DNA from: Rufibacter sp. DG15C | Lineage (GTDB): Bacteria; Bacteroidota; Bacteroidia; Cytophagales; Hymenobacteraceae | Length of the DNA stretch: 64,000 nucleotides | Reading direction: 5' to 3' | NCBI RefSeq assembly: GCF_001577755.1 | Contig: NZ_CP010776.1 | Location: 3,100,001-3,164,000 of the forward strand | Notes under the pieces: generated by a model | Told to the model about the DNA's origin: nothing | Seen by the model: only the letters and a program-made list of their open reading frames with translations | Databases searched by the model: none | Shown here: positions 42,186-51,175 of the stretch, piece after piece | Numbering within the stretch: position 1 is the first letter of the stretch | Layout of the letters: each line of letters starts with the position of its first letter | Translations under genes and position numbers: made by a program

Positions 42186-42225
42186 CCGTTTTCGGGCTGT
42201 TTTCTGGAAAACAGCCCGAAAACGG
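42186..42225. repeat. Dispersed palindrome copy 16 (perfect)
   Basis: Perfect 19-base arms CCGTTTTCGGGCTGTTTTC / GAAAACAGCCCGAAAACGG around TG, starting at the base after the menE stop. Core bases differ from the consensus on both arms together. Between convergent genes. Confidence 0.9.
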
Positions 42226-42231
42226 AAAGAG

Positions 42232-42906
42232 CTATTTATCGTTTTGTTTCGATCTATTGTATTCTAAGAGCGCTTCGTAGGGACTTTCTTTTTTTAGGAT
42301 GCTCTTCGCTTTTTCATTGTCGTGCATCATCATTAATAAAGAATCTTGTTGAAGAATCTGCAGTCTGCCATCACCTTTCTGGAAGAATTTGAAATAACCA
42401 CTATTGACAGCTGAAGGGTTTTGTGGAAGTGGTAGATAGGTGTACCCATTGATTTTACCTTCCACCGACTTAAACAACCAACAACTGTCTGCTGCTAAAC
42501 CAGGAACTGACTGCTTTTTGTTAGTAAAGACCTTGGTAATAGAGCGGGTGTTTTTTGGATAGATTTTTAGATTGCGCGCAGGGTCACTCATTTTTTTTGA
42601 CAGGTCGAGTGTCTCTAGATAACTCTTGTTAAATACATCAAACTTAATCTTGCCTTGAACTTGCCTAACGGTGCTGTCCTCCATCACGACAATGTAATTG
42701 GATAATGGGTTTTTTAAGGTGGTACTTCTACTTCCCATAGACATAATGTGTAGCATATGCATCTGATGACTCATTTGCATATTCATCTGCATATTCTGGT
42801 TGGCAATGACTCTGGCAGCTTGAGCCTGGTAGGTTTGTCCAAATGTGGTTGAGACAGAAGCAATAAAGCTTGTTGTCAAGAGTGCCAGAAATAAAGTCTT
42901 TTTCAT
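42232..42906 (-). CDS. Secreted protein of unknown function with a Met-rich segment
   Basis: I do not recognise a family. From the ATG at 42906 it has 224 residues and a signal peptide (MKKTLFLALLTTSFIASVSTTFGQ); an ATG at 42996 in the same frame would put a second hydrophobic stretch before it and is less likely. Right after the signal comes NQNMQMNMQMSHQMHMLHIM, very rich in Met and His, resembling Cu(I)-binding 'Mets' motifs. The rest is a soluble domain (SNYIVVMEDSTVRQVQGKIKFDVF; RSITKVFTNKKQSVPG) followed by a charged helix. Stands alone between menE and pyc. Confidence 0.6.
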   Translation of the reverse strand: MKKTLFLALLTTSFIASVSTTFGQTYQAQAARVIANQNMQMNMQMSHQMHMLHIMSMGSRSTTLKNPLSNYIVVMEDSTVRQVQGKIKFDVFNKSYLETLDLSKKMSDPARNLKIYPKNTRSITKVFTNKKQSVPGLAADSCWLFKSVEGKINGYTYLPLPQNPSAVNSGYFKFFQKGDGRLQILQQDSLLMMMHDNEKAKSILKKESPYEALLEYNRSKQNDK

Positions 42907-43339
42907 GGGATGCTGCGCCAAGAGTAGATGCCGAAAGTTATTTAAAAGATAGCTTAAAGTTAATATTAATAGCCATCCGAAGCAGTAGGTAAGCACTCAT
43001 CTGAACAAAATATCTCCCACTATTTAAAGTTGGTAAAAGTATTTTCATCGGGCCGTTTTTAGCCTGTTTTGCCGGAAAGAGGTGAAAATTGGGTTAGAGA
43101 AATCGATTGAACCCCAAGTCTAAAGCTATTCTTGTGTTTTGCACATTCAGAAAAATATTGGTTGAAACACCCCCTTTGGTTATGAAAAGTGCAATAGAAA
43201 AATAAGATTATTGCCAAAATGAATACTTTGGGGCCACTTTTACGTATCGGGAGGAATCTAGCCAGACATTCCCTAAAGCGCTACCCGTAGGTTGCCAAGC
43301 GGGGCTGGCCTGTTCAAGTTCTCCACTACCAAACGCCCC
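42907..43339. other. Divergent gene-free stretch, 433 bases
   Basis: Between the Met-rich protein and pyruvate carboxylase. It holds the degenerate palindrome copy 17 (43053-43090) and is A/T-rich from about 43000 to 43240. No full TAnnTTTG element found on either strand; TACTTTGG at 43225-43232 is the nearest for pyc. No gene seen. Confidence 0.6.
43053..43090. repeat. Dispersed palindrome copy 17 (degenerate)
   Basis: Good left arm CCGTTTTTAGCCTGTTTTGC, decayed right arm GGAAAGAGGTGAAAATTGG. Upstream of both flanking genes. Confidence 0.55.
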
Positions 43340-46300
43340 ATGAAGATTAAAAAACTGTTAGTCGCCAACCGCGGCGAAATCGCTATTCGTGTACTAAGAG
43401 CCTGTAATGAGCTGGGCATCCAGACGGTGGCTGTCTATACCTATGAAGACCGGTATTCGCTGCACCGCTACAAAGCAGACGAAGCCTACCAGATAGGCAA
43501 GGAAAACCAGCCGCTTCAGCCCTACCTCAACATTGAAGAAATCATCAGAATAGCCAAAGACAGCGGCGTAGACGCCATTCACCCAGGCTATGGCTTCCTC
43601 TCAGAAAACAAATACTTCTCCCAGGCTTGCGCCGACAACGGCATCCAGTTCATTGGGCCTAAGCCTCAGGCCATGGCCGCGTTGGGGGACAAGATTGCCG
43701 CCAAGAAAGTAGCCTTGGGGCAGGGCGTACCGCTCATCCAAAGCAATGAAGTAGACCTCACCGACAAAGACATTGCCCTGTGTGAAGCGCACCGCATTGG
43801 CTACCCGGTCATGCTGAAAGCCGCCGCCGGTGGTGGGGGACGTGGGATGCGCGTGATTAGGGATGATGAGCAGTTGGAAAGAGGCTTTTTTGAGGCGAAG
43901 AACGAGGCTGCAAAGGCCTTCGGGGATGATACTTTGTTCTTGGAGAAGTTTGTGGAGCGCCCCAAGCACATTGAGGTGCAGATAGTAGCCGATAACCATG
44001 GCAACATTACTCACCTTTTTGAGCGCGACTGCTCGGTGCAGCGGCGCTTCCAGAAAGTGGTAGAGGTGGCCCCCGCCTTGGGCTTGTCAGATGGAGTAAA
44101 GCAGGAGCTGTATGACTATTCGCTGCGCATCTGTAAGGCGGTCAATTACACCAACGTGGGAACCGTGGAGTTTCTGGTGAACCCAGAAAACGAAGAGATT
44201 TACTTTATTGAGGTGAATCCGCGCATTCAGGTGGAGCATACCGTCACGGAGATGGTGACGGGTGTGGACTTGATTAAAACCCAGATTTACATAGCGGACG
44301 GCTACAACCTCTCAGACCCAGAAATCAATTTGGGCCCAGACCGCATCATTGCCCCAACCGGCTTTGCCATCCAGTGCCGCGTGACCACTGAAGATCCCGA
44401 AAACGACTTCAAACCTGACTATGGTACAATAATAGCCTATCGCAGTGCCGGAGGTTTTGGAATACGTCTAGACCAAGGAAGCGTGTACCAGGGTGCCAAA
44501 GTGAGTCCATTCTTTGATTCACTGTTGGTGAAGGTTTCTGCGCATGACAATACTTTGCAGGGCGCGGCTGTCAAGATGCAACGGACCCTGGACGAGTTCA
44601 GGTTGCGCGGCGTGCGGCACAACATGGCCTTCTTGCACAACATTGTGAGCCACCCGGTGTTTGTGAGCGGCAACGCGACGGTAGACTTCGTGAAGGACCA
44701 TCCAGAGCTGTTCAAGTTCCAGAAAAGCCAGGATCGGGCCACACGCTTGCTCAGCTTTGTGGCAGACACTATCGTGAACGGCAACCCAGACATCAAAATC
44801 AAACCGCCTTACCGCAACCTGGAGAAACCGCACATTCCGGCCTACCCTAAATACGGCGAGTATCCCAAAGGCACCAAAGACCTGCTCACCGAGATGGGCC
44901 CCGAGAAGTTCTCGCAGTGGCTCCGCAACGAAAAGCAGATTCATTACACAGACACTACATTCCGGGATGCGCACCAAAGCCTATTGGCTACGCGTATGCG
45001 CACGTTTGACTTGATGAAAGTGGCCGAAGGTTACGCCAAAATGCACCCGCAGACCTTCAGTATGGAAGTTTGGGGCGGTGCCACCTTTGACGTCTGCCTG
45101 CGCTTTTTGCAGGAAGACCCGTGGGATAGATTGCGCCAACTCCGCCAGGCCATCCCGAACATCCTGCTGCAAATGCTCATCAGGGGTTCAAACGGGGTGG
45201 GGTACAAGGCGTATCCAGACAATTTGATTGAGGCCTTTGTGGAGAAAAGCTGGGAGACGGGCGTGGACATCTTCCGCATTTTTGACTCGCTAAACTGGAT
45301 GCCGGGCATGGAGTCGTGTATCAACTTTGTGCGCAAGCGTACCCAGGGCCTAGCGGAGAGCTCCATCTGCTACACCGGCGACATCCTCAACCCGAAGAAG
45401 ACCAAGTATACGCTTGATTATTACTTGCGCTTAGGTAAACAGTTAGAGGACGCTGGTGCGCACATCATCGCGATCAAAGACATGGCAGGCCTGCTCAAGC
45501 CTTACGCCGCCAAAGAACTGGTCACTGCCTTGCGTGATACTGTTAAGTTGCCCGTCCATTTACATACGCATGACACAGCCTCCATCCAGGCGGCTACTTA
45601 CCTCAAAGCCATTGAAGCCGATGTGGACGTGATTGACGTATGCTTGGGCTCCATGTCGGGGTTGACCTCGCAGCCTAACTTTAACTCGGTGGTGGAGATG
45701 ATGAAGTTCCAGGACCGCCACCGCGACTTCGACATGAAAAGCTTAAACGAGTTCTCCAACTATTGGGAAACCGTGCGGGAGTACTATTATCCGTTTGAAA
45801 GCGGCTTGATGGCAGGTACCGCCGAGGTTTACCAGCATGAGATTCCGGGTGGTCAGTACTCCAACTTGCGTCCGCAGGCCCAGGCGCTGGGCTTAGGAGA
45901 TAAGTGGGAAGAAATTAAAGAAACCTACACTGAGGTGAACCAGCTCTTCGGGGATGTTATCAAAGTGACTCCTAGCTCTAAAGTGGTAGGGGATATGGCT
46001 TTGTACCTGGTGAGCAACAACCTGACTACGGTAGACGTGCTGGAGAAAGGCGACCAGATTTCGTTCCCAGAAAGCGTGCAGTCCTTCTTTAAAGGCGACA
46101 TTGGCCAACCCGAAGGCGGCTTCCCGAAGAAACTGCAGAAACTGGTCTTGAAGGATGAACAACCTTATACCGGCCGTCCAAACGACCACATTCCGCCGCT
46201 GGATATTGACGCCACTTATGAGGCGTTCAGGGAGAAATTCGGACGTGACAGAAGCTTCTTAGATTACCTGTCTTACCAACTCTACCCTAAAGTGTGGGAA

Positions 46301-46783
46301 GGTTACTGCCAGCATGAGGCGCAGTACGGCGATGTGTCCAAACTGCCCACCCGCGTGTTCTTCTACGGCATGCGCCAAGGCGAGGAGTATATCATTGACA
46401 TGGCCAAGGGCAAGTCCATCATTGTGCAATACATGTCCATGACCGACCCAGATGATAATGGCAATAGAACCGTGTTCTTCAAGCTCAACGGGCAGACGCG
46501 TAACATTGAAGTGCGTGACAAGTCTATTAAAGTAGAAAGCCGCGAAAACCGCAAAATTGAGAAGGGCAACGCCAAGCAGATGGGTGCGCCGCTACAAGGC
46601 ATGCTGTCCAAAGTGTTGGTGCAGAAAGACCAACAGGTCAAGCGCAATACGCCTTTGTTCATCATTGAGGCCATGAAGATGGAAACCACCATTACGGCGC
46701 CAGATGACTTGGTGGTGGCAGACATCCACTTAACGGACGGCACCTTGGTGCAGGCAGATGATTTGGTGATAAGCTTGAATTAA
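43340..46783 (+). CDS. pyc: Pyruvate carboxylase
   Basis: Carboxylates pyruvate to oxaloacetate with biotin and ATP, an anaplerotic step. The 1147-residue single-chain enzyme has the N-terminal biotin carboxylase ([50 protein letters not shown]), the central carboxyltransferase TIM barrel (TFRDAHQSLLATRMRTFDL; IKDMAGLLKPYAAKEL; LHTHDTASIQAATYLKA) and the C-terminal biotinyl domain with IIEAMKMETTI. All key residues are present. The chosen ATG (MKIKKLLVANRGE) is 48 bases inside a longer open frame. Single gene. Confidence 0.96.
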   Translation: MKIKKLLVANRGEIAIRVLRACNELGIQTVAVYTYEDRYSLHRYKADEAYQIGKENQPLQPYLNIEEIIRIAKDSGVDAIHPGYGFLSENKYFSQACADNGIQFIGPKPQAMAALGDKIAAKKVALGQGVPLIQSNEVDLTDKDIALCEAHRIGYPVMLKAAAGGGGRGMRVIRDDEQLERGFFEAKNEAAKAFGDDTLFLEKFVERPKHIEVQIVADNHGNITHLFERDCSVQRRFQKVVEVAPALGLSDGVKQELYDYSLRICKAVNYTNVGTVEFLVNPENEEIYFIEVNPRIQVEHTVTEMVTGVDLIKTQIYIADGYNLSDPEINLGPDRIIAPTGFAIQCRVTTEDPENDFKPDYGTIIAYRSAGGFGIRLDQGSVYQGAKVSPFFDSLLVKVSAHDNTLQGAAVKMQRTLDEFRLRGVRHNMAFLHNIVSHPVFVSGNATVDFVKDHPELFKFQKSQDRATRLLSFVADTIVNGNPDIKIKPPYRNLEKPHIPAYPKYGEYPKGTKDLLTEMGPEKFSQWLRNEKQIHYTDTTFRDAHQSLLATRMRTFDLMKVAEGYAKMHPQTFSMEVWGGATFDVCLRFLQEDPWDRLRQLRQAIPNILLQMLIRGSNGVGYKAYPDNLIEAFVEKSWETGVDIFRIFDSLNWMPGMESCINFVRKRTQGLAESSICYTGDILNPKKTKYTLDYYLRLGKQLEDAGAHIIAIKDMAGLLKPYAAKELVTALRDTVKLPVHLHTHDTASIQAATYLKAIEADVDVIDVCLGSMSGLTSQPNFNSVVEMMKFQDRHRDFDMKSLNEFSNYWETVREYYYPFESGLMAGTAEVYQHEIPGGQYSNLRPQAQALGLGDKWEEIKETYTEVNQLFGDVIKVTPSSKVVGDMALYLVSNNLTTVDVLEKGDQISFPESVQSFFKGDIGQPEGGFPKKLQKLVLKDEQPYTGRPNDHIPPLDIDATYEAFREKFGRDRSFLDYLSYQLYPKVWEGYCQHEAQYGDVSKLPTRVFFYGMRQGEEYIIDMAKGKSIIVQYMSMTDPDDNGNRTVFFKLNGQTRNIEVRDKSIKVESRENRKIEKGNAKQMGAPLQGMLSKVLVQKDQQVKRNTPLFIIEAMKMETTITAPDDLVVADIHLTDGTLVQADDLVISLN

Positions 46784-46808
46784 CGCTGTTTGACCAAAGG
46801 TTTATCTT

Positions 46809-46832
46809 CCGTTTTTGCCTAGTCCATAGGGG
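46809..46832. repeat. Half copy of the dispersed palindrome
   Basis: Left arm CCGTTTTTGCCTAG only; the right arm is lost. In the short gap between pyc and the beta-barrel gene. Confidence 0.3.
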
Positions 46833-46878
46833 ACCCATGCGCGTAAAAAGTCTTATAGATCAAGCAAATATGATTCCT

Positions 46879-47481
46879 ATGAAAAAGACTTTCTTATTGT
46901 TTGTGGTTTTTTTGGCGGCATTAAGTTCAGCGCAGGCTCAGTTTGCTTTGGGCTTGAAAGCTGGTATAAGTTCTTCTACCATAGACATTAAAAATGCGTC
47001 CAGCAACACGGAGCAGTTTAAAGAAGAGGACAACATCACGGGTTTCCATGCCGGGGCCTTCGCCCGAGTGCAATTGGGAGGATTTTTTGTGCAGCCAGAG
47101 GGAGTGTTCTCGGCTTCGGGTGGAAAAGTGGAAATACAGGAAGCCGTGTCTGGCAATAAAACGATAGAGGAGATGGGCTTTTCTCATTTAGACGTACCGG
47201 TGTTGGTTGGCTATAACTTTATGAAAGTGGCCAGAGTATACGCCGGCCTGGTAGCCTCCATCATGATTAATAGTGATTTTAGGGATGAAGAAGTGGACAA
47301 ATACTTTGATTCTGCTGACTGGGGTTACCAAATAGGCGCAGGCCTTGATATCTCTAAACTCACCTTAGATGTACGGTATGAACGGTTAACGCGCACTTAC
47401 GCAGATGATGCCGCCAACAAGTTTGATGTGGCTGGTAAGCAAATTATCTTCAGCTTGGGTTATAAGTTTATTGGTAACTAA
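46879..47481 (+). CDS. Outer-membrane beta-barrel (porin-family) protein
   Basis: A 200-residue exported protein: signal MKKTFLLFVVFLAALSSAQAQ, then the PorT/OMP_b-brl type pattern FALGLKAGISSSTIDIKN, FHAGAFARVQLGGFFVQPEG, LDVPVLVGYNFMKVARVYAG, DWGYQIGAGLDISKLTLDVRYE and a C-terminal strand ending FSLGYKFIGN. Eight strands are likely. PorT is a type IX component, but this short form is common as a general outer-membrane protein, so no specific role is claimed. I use the ATG at 46879; ATGs at 46837 and 46870 are also in frame. Confidence 0.8.
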   Translation: MKKTFLLFVVFLAALSSAQAQFALGLKAGISSSTIDIKNASSNTEQFKEEDNITGFHAGAFARVQLGGFFVQPEGVFSASGGKVEIQEAVSGNKTIEEMGFSHLDVPVLVGYNFMKVARVYAGLVASIMINSDFRDEEVDKYFDSADWGYQIGAGLDISKLTLDVRYERLTRTYADDAANKFDVAGKQIIFSLGYKFIGN

Positions 47482-47510
47482 GTATCATCAGCCAAAATAT
47501 TACTCTCTTG

Positions 47511-47547
47511 AAAAGGTAATGACCGCCACTTAGCGTCTTTACCTTTT
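47511..47547 (+). terminator. Terminator of the beta-barrel gene
   Basis: AAAAGGTAA / TTACCTTTT with an inner GAC/GTC pair, followed by T's; 30 bases past the stop. Confidence 0.65.
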
Positions 47548-47651
47548 TTTATGCTTCCTTAAGCTATATGAGAAGCCAATGCAACTATTAAAATCAATTA
47601 AACCCAATTTTAAATAAATAGTATACAGTACTTTGCGCCTAATAGTGGCTA

Positions 47652-47681
47652 TTGTCTATATTCAATTAAGTCGTAATTTTG
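47652..47681 (+). promoter_or_regulatory. Promoter of the TPR-PorE-like operon
   Basis: -33 TTG at 47652-47654, 19-base spacer, -7 TAATTTTG at 47674-47681: full match to the Bacteroidota consensus. It implies a leader of about 200 bases before the TPR gene at 47892. Confidence 0.5.
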
Positions 47682-47891
47682 TCAAGCTGATCAAAGGATC
47701 GTCGGCTGCAATACCTTTACCTCTTCTGCACCCCTAAGAAGAGAATTTTAATACCTCTGCTTCTTGATTGCCTTTCTGTAGCAAGCAGAGCCTTTCTTAT
47801 GTTTCTGAGTTTGTGAAGTTGGTTGTATGTGGGTTGGGCGGCAGTTTGTCTCCTCTGTTTCTTTGTTTCTCCTTTCTTAAATAAGCATTCT

Positions 47892-48977
47892 ATGATGAAA
47901 AGACTACTTTTCCTCTTTTTGGGCTGTGCCGGCTGGTTCACCAGCAACGCGCAATTAGCCCAGGCAACGGCGCCCGTTGCCAAAGACAGCCTGGAAATGG
48001 CCAAAGCCAATGAGCTGGCACTGGTGGCAGACAAACTCTACAAAAGCGGACTTGAGTATTTAAGCCAGAAAGAATACCGCACCGCCGTCATTGATTTAGA
48101 CTCGGTGATTGCCTTGCGTCCAGAATTTGAGCAGGCCTACATGGGCCGCGCCGCAGCGTACCTGGAGCTGAAAGAAGTGCAGCGCGCCATTGACGATTAC
48201 AGCAAAGTAGCGGCGCTTAACAGCAAGAATGCGCAGGCCTTGTTCAATCGTGGCAAAGCCAAGTATCTGCTAAAAGACAAAACCGGCGCCGCCGCAGATT
48301 ATACCCAAACCCTGGAAGCGGATCCAAACTATTACCAGGCCCTGTACCAAAGAGGCGGTTTGCATTTTGAGAATGGAGACTACAAAACTGCCATGGAGGA
48401 TTACTCAGCAGTCATTAAAATAAGTCCTAGAAACGGGTACGCCTACCATGACCGCGGGACTGCCAAACGCCAATTAAATGACATGGAGGGTGCCTTGGCA
48501 GACTATAGAAAAGCCATTGAGGTAAACCCAGACATTGCCATGGCCTATTTCAGTTTGGGGAATTATAAACTGGGTAAGAAAGACTACACCGGCGCTGCAG
48601 AGGAGTTCTCTAAAGCCATTGAACGCAACAAGGACTACTATCTGGCTTACAACAGCCGCGGCAGGGCAAAATACGAAGCCGGTGATTATGAAGGCGCCCT
48701 GGCAGATTTCACCAAAGCAGTGCAGTTGAATCCGCAGTATGCTTTTGCCTTCAACAATCGGGCGGCCGCTAAATACAAACTGCAGGATTTTAAAGGAGCA
48801 CTGGAGGACTGCAACTTCGCGCTGCAAATAAATCCAGACTACGGCTATGCGTATTTCAACAGAGGCAATGCCAAAGAAATGCTGCGGGATGCCAGCGCCT
48901 GCCAGGACTGGGAGAAGGCGGTCAGCCTAAATGTGCCGGCTGCTAAGGCCTATCTGTTGTATTGTCAAGAAAAATAG
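47892..48977 (+). CDS. Exported tetratricopeptide-repeat protein
   Basis: A 361-residue protein with a signal peptide (MMKRLLFLFLGCAGWFTSNA) and about nine consecutive 34-residue TPR units from residue about 40 to the end (for example YRTAVIDLDSVIALRPEFEQAYMGRAA and the repeated pattern GDYEGALADFTKAVQLNPQYAFAFNNRAAAKY). TPR superhelices are protein-binding scaffolds; the partner is unknown. The next gene, PorE-like, starts 25 bases after its stop, so the two probably function together at the envelope. I place the start at the first ATG of the doublet before KRLLFLF, because the frame before it is leader. Confidence 0.85.
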   Translation: MMKRLLFLFLGCAGWFTSNAQLAQATAPVAKDSLEMAKANELALVADKLYKSGLEYLSQKEYRTAVIDLDSVIALRPEFEQAYMGRAAAYLELKEVQRAIDDYSKVAALNSKNAQALFNRGKAKYLLKDKTGAAADYTQTLEADPNYYQALYQRGGLHFENGDYKTAMEDYSAVIKISPRNGYAYHDRGTAKRQLNDMEGALADYRKAIEVNPDIAMAYFSLGNYKLGKKDYTGAAEEFSKAIERNKDYYLAYNSRGRAKYEAGDYEGALADFTKAVQLNPQYAFAFNNRAAAKYKLQDFKGALEDCNFALQINPDYGYAYFNRGNAKEMLRDASACQDWEKAVSLNVPAAKAYLLYCQEK

Positions 48978-49002
48978 ACTTCCAGCTCTTAAAGAATATA
49001 AT

Positions 49003-51078
49003 ATGGATATGAAAAAATTAGGCTTGGTGCTGGGTTGCTCTTTAAGCATGAGCCTAGCCATGGGCCAGAATGTGGAGTTTGTTAAAGAGAATTTCGCGCA
49101 GAATAAAGAAGGCTTTAAAGAGGCCAAAAAACGGTTGGATGAAGGCAATGATATTTTTGCAGCCACCTCTAAGAAAACCGATGACGCCTACCGTAAGAAA
49201 TTTTACAAAGAGGCCATAGCGCCCTACCTGGATGCCTATGCGGTTAACCCCAACAATGCTCTGTTAAACTACCGCCTAGGGGTGGCCTATTTGTTCTCTG
49301 ATCAGAAAGCCAAGTCCTTGCCTTATCTGGAGAAAGCCAAAAAACTGAATCCGGCCATTGACCCAGAACTGGGTTTCTATTTAGCCAGAGCCTACCAGAT
49401 GAACATGGAGTGGCAGAAAGCGGTCTCTGACTACAAAAAGTATTTGGCCACCTTGTCCACGGATAAGGGAAGGGCCAAGGCAGATGTAGTTAACAAATAC
49501 ATCAGGGAAAGTCTGTCTGGAGAGAAGCTGCAGAAGAAACCGGTGCGCGTGTTTTTTGACAACGCCGGCGACCTCATCAACTCTAGGTTCACAGATACCC
49601 AGCCGGTAGTAAATGCAGATGAGATGGTGATGCTGTTCTCCTCGCGCCGGGTTGTTTTGCCAGACGGAAAAGCTCAGCCCGACAAAGACAAACTCGCCCA
49701 TGATGACATTTACATCTCTACTAAGGTTAATGGTCAGTGGACGGTTGCCAAGGCTTTAGACAAAAACATTAACACAGAGAAAAACGAAGTGGTTGTGGCT
49801 ATCTCGCCAGACGGTCAGCGCTTTTTGTTTACCGGAGATGAGGGTGATGGTAACCTCTATGAATGCGTCTTGAAAGGCAATGAATGGAGCAAGCCAGATG
49901 AACTGTCCAAAGAAATCAACTCCAGCGCCCGGGAAACATCGGCTACGTACTCTTATGACGGCAAGACCCTCTACTTTGTAAGTGACCGCGAGAACGGCAT
50001 TGGCCAGGGAGATATTTACTTTTCTGTGCAGGACGCTAAAGGTAATTGGGGCAAGGCCATGAGCGCTGGGCCAAAAATCAACACGGCCTATGATGAAGGG
50101 GCCGTGTTCTTGCTGCCAGATGGCAAGACCTTGTACTTTAGCTCTGAGGGGCACAATTCCATGGGCGGATATGACATCTTCAAAAGCGTGCTGGAAAACG
50201 GGCAATGGTCTGAACCCGAAAACCTAGGCTACCCGGTGAACACTCCAGAAGATGACAAATTCCTGAGCTTGACGGCCAACGGCCGGTATGGGTACCTTGC
50301 CTCAAGCAGGTTAGACAGAAGCCAAGGCGAAAGCGACATTTACCGCCTCACCTTTATGGGTGCTGAAAAGCACATGGTGTTGAACACAGAGGATGACTTG
50401 ATTGCCAGTACCTCCATGCAAGTGCCGCTGCCGGTCATCATGCCAGTGCTTGACTTGAAAACGCCGCAGAACATCATCGTGCAGGGCACTATTTTGGATG
50501 CTAAAACCCAGAAGCCTGTAGAAGCCAAGGTAGAAGTGATTGACAACCTTAGAAAAGAGGTGATTACCACGTTTACCTCCAACAGCGCAACGGGCAAGTA
50601 TCTGGTTTCTTTGCCGGCGGGTAAGAACTATGGCTTGGCCATCAAACGGGATGAGTATGCATTCCACTCAGAGAACTACAATCTGCCAGCTACCGCTGGT
50701 TTTAGGAAAGAGGACCGGTCCGTGACACTGCAGCCGCTAGAGGCCGGTAGCGTTTTACCGTTGCGTAATATTTTCTTTGAGGAAGGGAAGGCAAGCCTAC
50801 TGCCAGAAGCTACCTATGAGTTGAAAGCACTGGTAGCCCTGTTGAATGATAAGAAAAGCCTTCGGGCAGAAGTGGCGGGACTCACCGCCACTCAAGAGGC
50901 GAGCCAACCTCTTTCTGAAAGCCGCGCTAAAGCCGTTTTAGACTATCTGGTAGCGAATGGCATCAATGCTAAACGCCTGCAGTCCAAAGGCTACGCTTTC
51001 ACAGAGGTAAAATCTGAGGAAGCCAAAGACGGATCCACGCAAGAACATGGAATAGAAGTCCGACTTTTGGCCAAGTAG
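49003..51078 (+). CDS. PorE-like OmpA-family protein (TPR, PD40 propeller, CRD, OmpA domain)
   Basis: A 691-residue envelope protein with signal peptide MDMKKLGLVLGCSLSMSLAMG. Domain order: TPR-like helices at about 40-150 (YLDAYAVNPNNALLNYRLG), a PD40/WD40-like beta-propeller at about 185-455 (repeats like FSSRRVVLPDG, ATYSYDGKTLYFVSDREN, DGKTLYFSSEGHNSMGGYDI), a carboxypeptidase-regulatory-like domain at about 490-560 (TILDAKTQKPVEAKVEVI) and a C-terminal OmpA domain at about 585-680. The same order is described for PorE of the type IX system. In the OmpA domain the usual H-T-D-N Asp is missing (VAGLTATQEA) though LSESRAKAV keeps its Arg, so peptidoglycan binding is doubtful. Confidence 0.85.
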   Translation: MDMKKLGLVLGCSLSMSLAMGQNVEFVKENFAQNKEGFKEAKKRLDEGNDIFAATSKKTDDAYRKKFYKEAIAPYLDAYAVNPNNALLNYRLGVAYLFSDQKAKSLPYLEKAKKLNPAIDPELGFYLARAYQMNMEWQKAVSDYKKYLATLSTDKGRAKADVVNKYIRESLSGEKLQKKPVRVFFDNAGDLINSRFTDTQPVVNADEMVMLFSSRRVVLPDGKAQPDKDKLAHDDIYISTKVNGQWTVAKALDKNINTEKNEVVVAISPDGQRFLFTGDEGDGNLYECVLKGNEWSKPDELSKEINSSARETSATYSYDGKTLYFVSDRENGIGQGDIYFSVQDAKGNWGKAMSAGPKINTAYDEGAVFLLPDGKTLYFSSEGHNSMGGYDIFKSVLENGQWSEPENLGYPVNTPEDDKFLSLTANGRYGYLASSRLDRSQGESDIYRLTFMGAEKHMVLNTEDDLIASTSMQVPLPVIMPVLDLKTPQNIIVQGTILDAKTQKPVEAKVEVIDNLRKEVITTFTSNSATGKYLVSLPAGKNYGLAIKRDEYAFHSENYNLPATAGFRKEDRSVTLQPLEAGSVLPLRNIFFEEGKASLLPEATYELKALVALLNDKKSLRAEVAGLTATQEASQPLSESRAKAVLDYLVANGINAKRLQSKGYAFTEVKSEEAKDGSTQEHGIEVRLLAK

Positions 51079-51099
51079 CCAGTCTGTAAAATTCTTAAC

Positions 51100-51135
51100 A
51101 GAAAAGGCGAGCCCTGGATGGGGTTCGCCTTTTCT
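51100..51135 (+). terminator. Terminator of the PorE-like gene
   Basis: AGAAAAGGCGAGCCC / GGGTTCGCCTTTTCT, one G-T pair, six-base loop, 21 bases past the stop; overlaps the start of palindrome copy 18. Confidence 0.75.
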
Positions 51136-51173
51136 GTTTTTAGCCTATTTTATGAGAATTAACTCAAAAACGA
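51134..51173. repeat. Dispersed palindrome copy 18
   Basis: Arms TGTTTTTAGCCTATTTTA and GAATTAACTCAAAAACGA, divergent; between convergent genes. Confidence 0.55.
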
Positions 51174-51175
51174 CT

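Larger units (their letters stand above)
47482..47891. other. Gene-free stretch, 410 bases
   Basis: Between the beta-barrel and TPR genes. It contains the terminator at 47511-47547, A/T-rich sequence, a consensus promoter at 47652-47681, and then about 200 bases of apparent 5' leader for the TPR gene. No gene seen. Confidence 0.65.
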
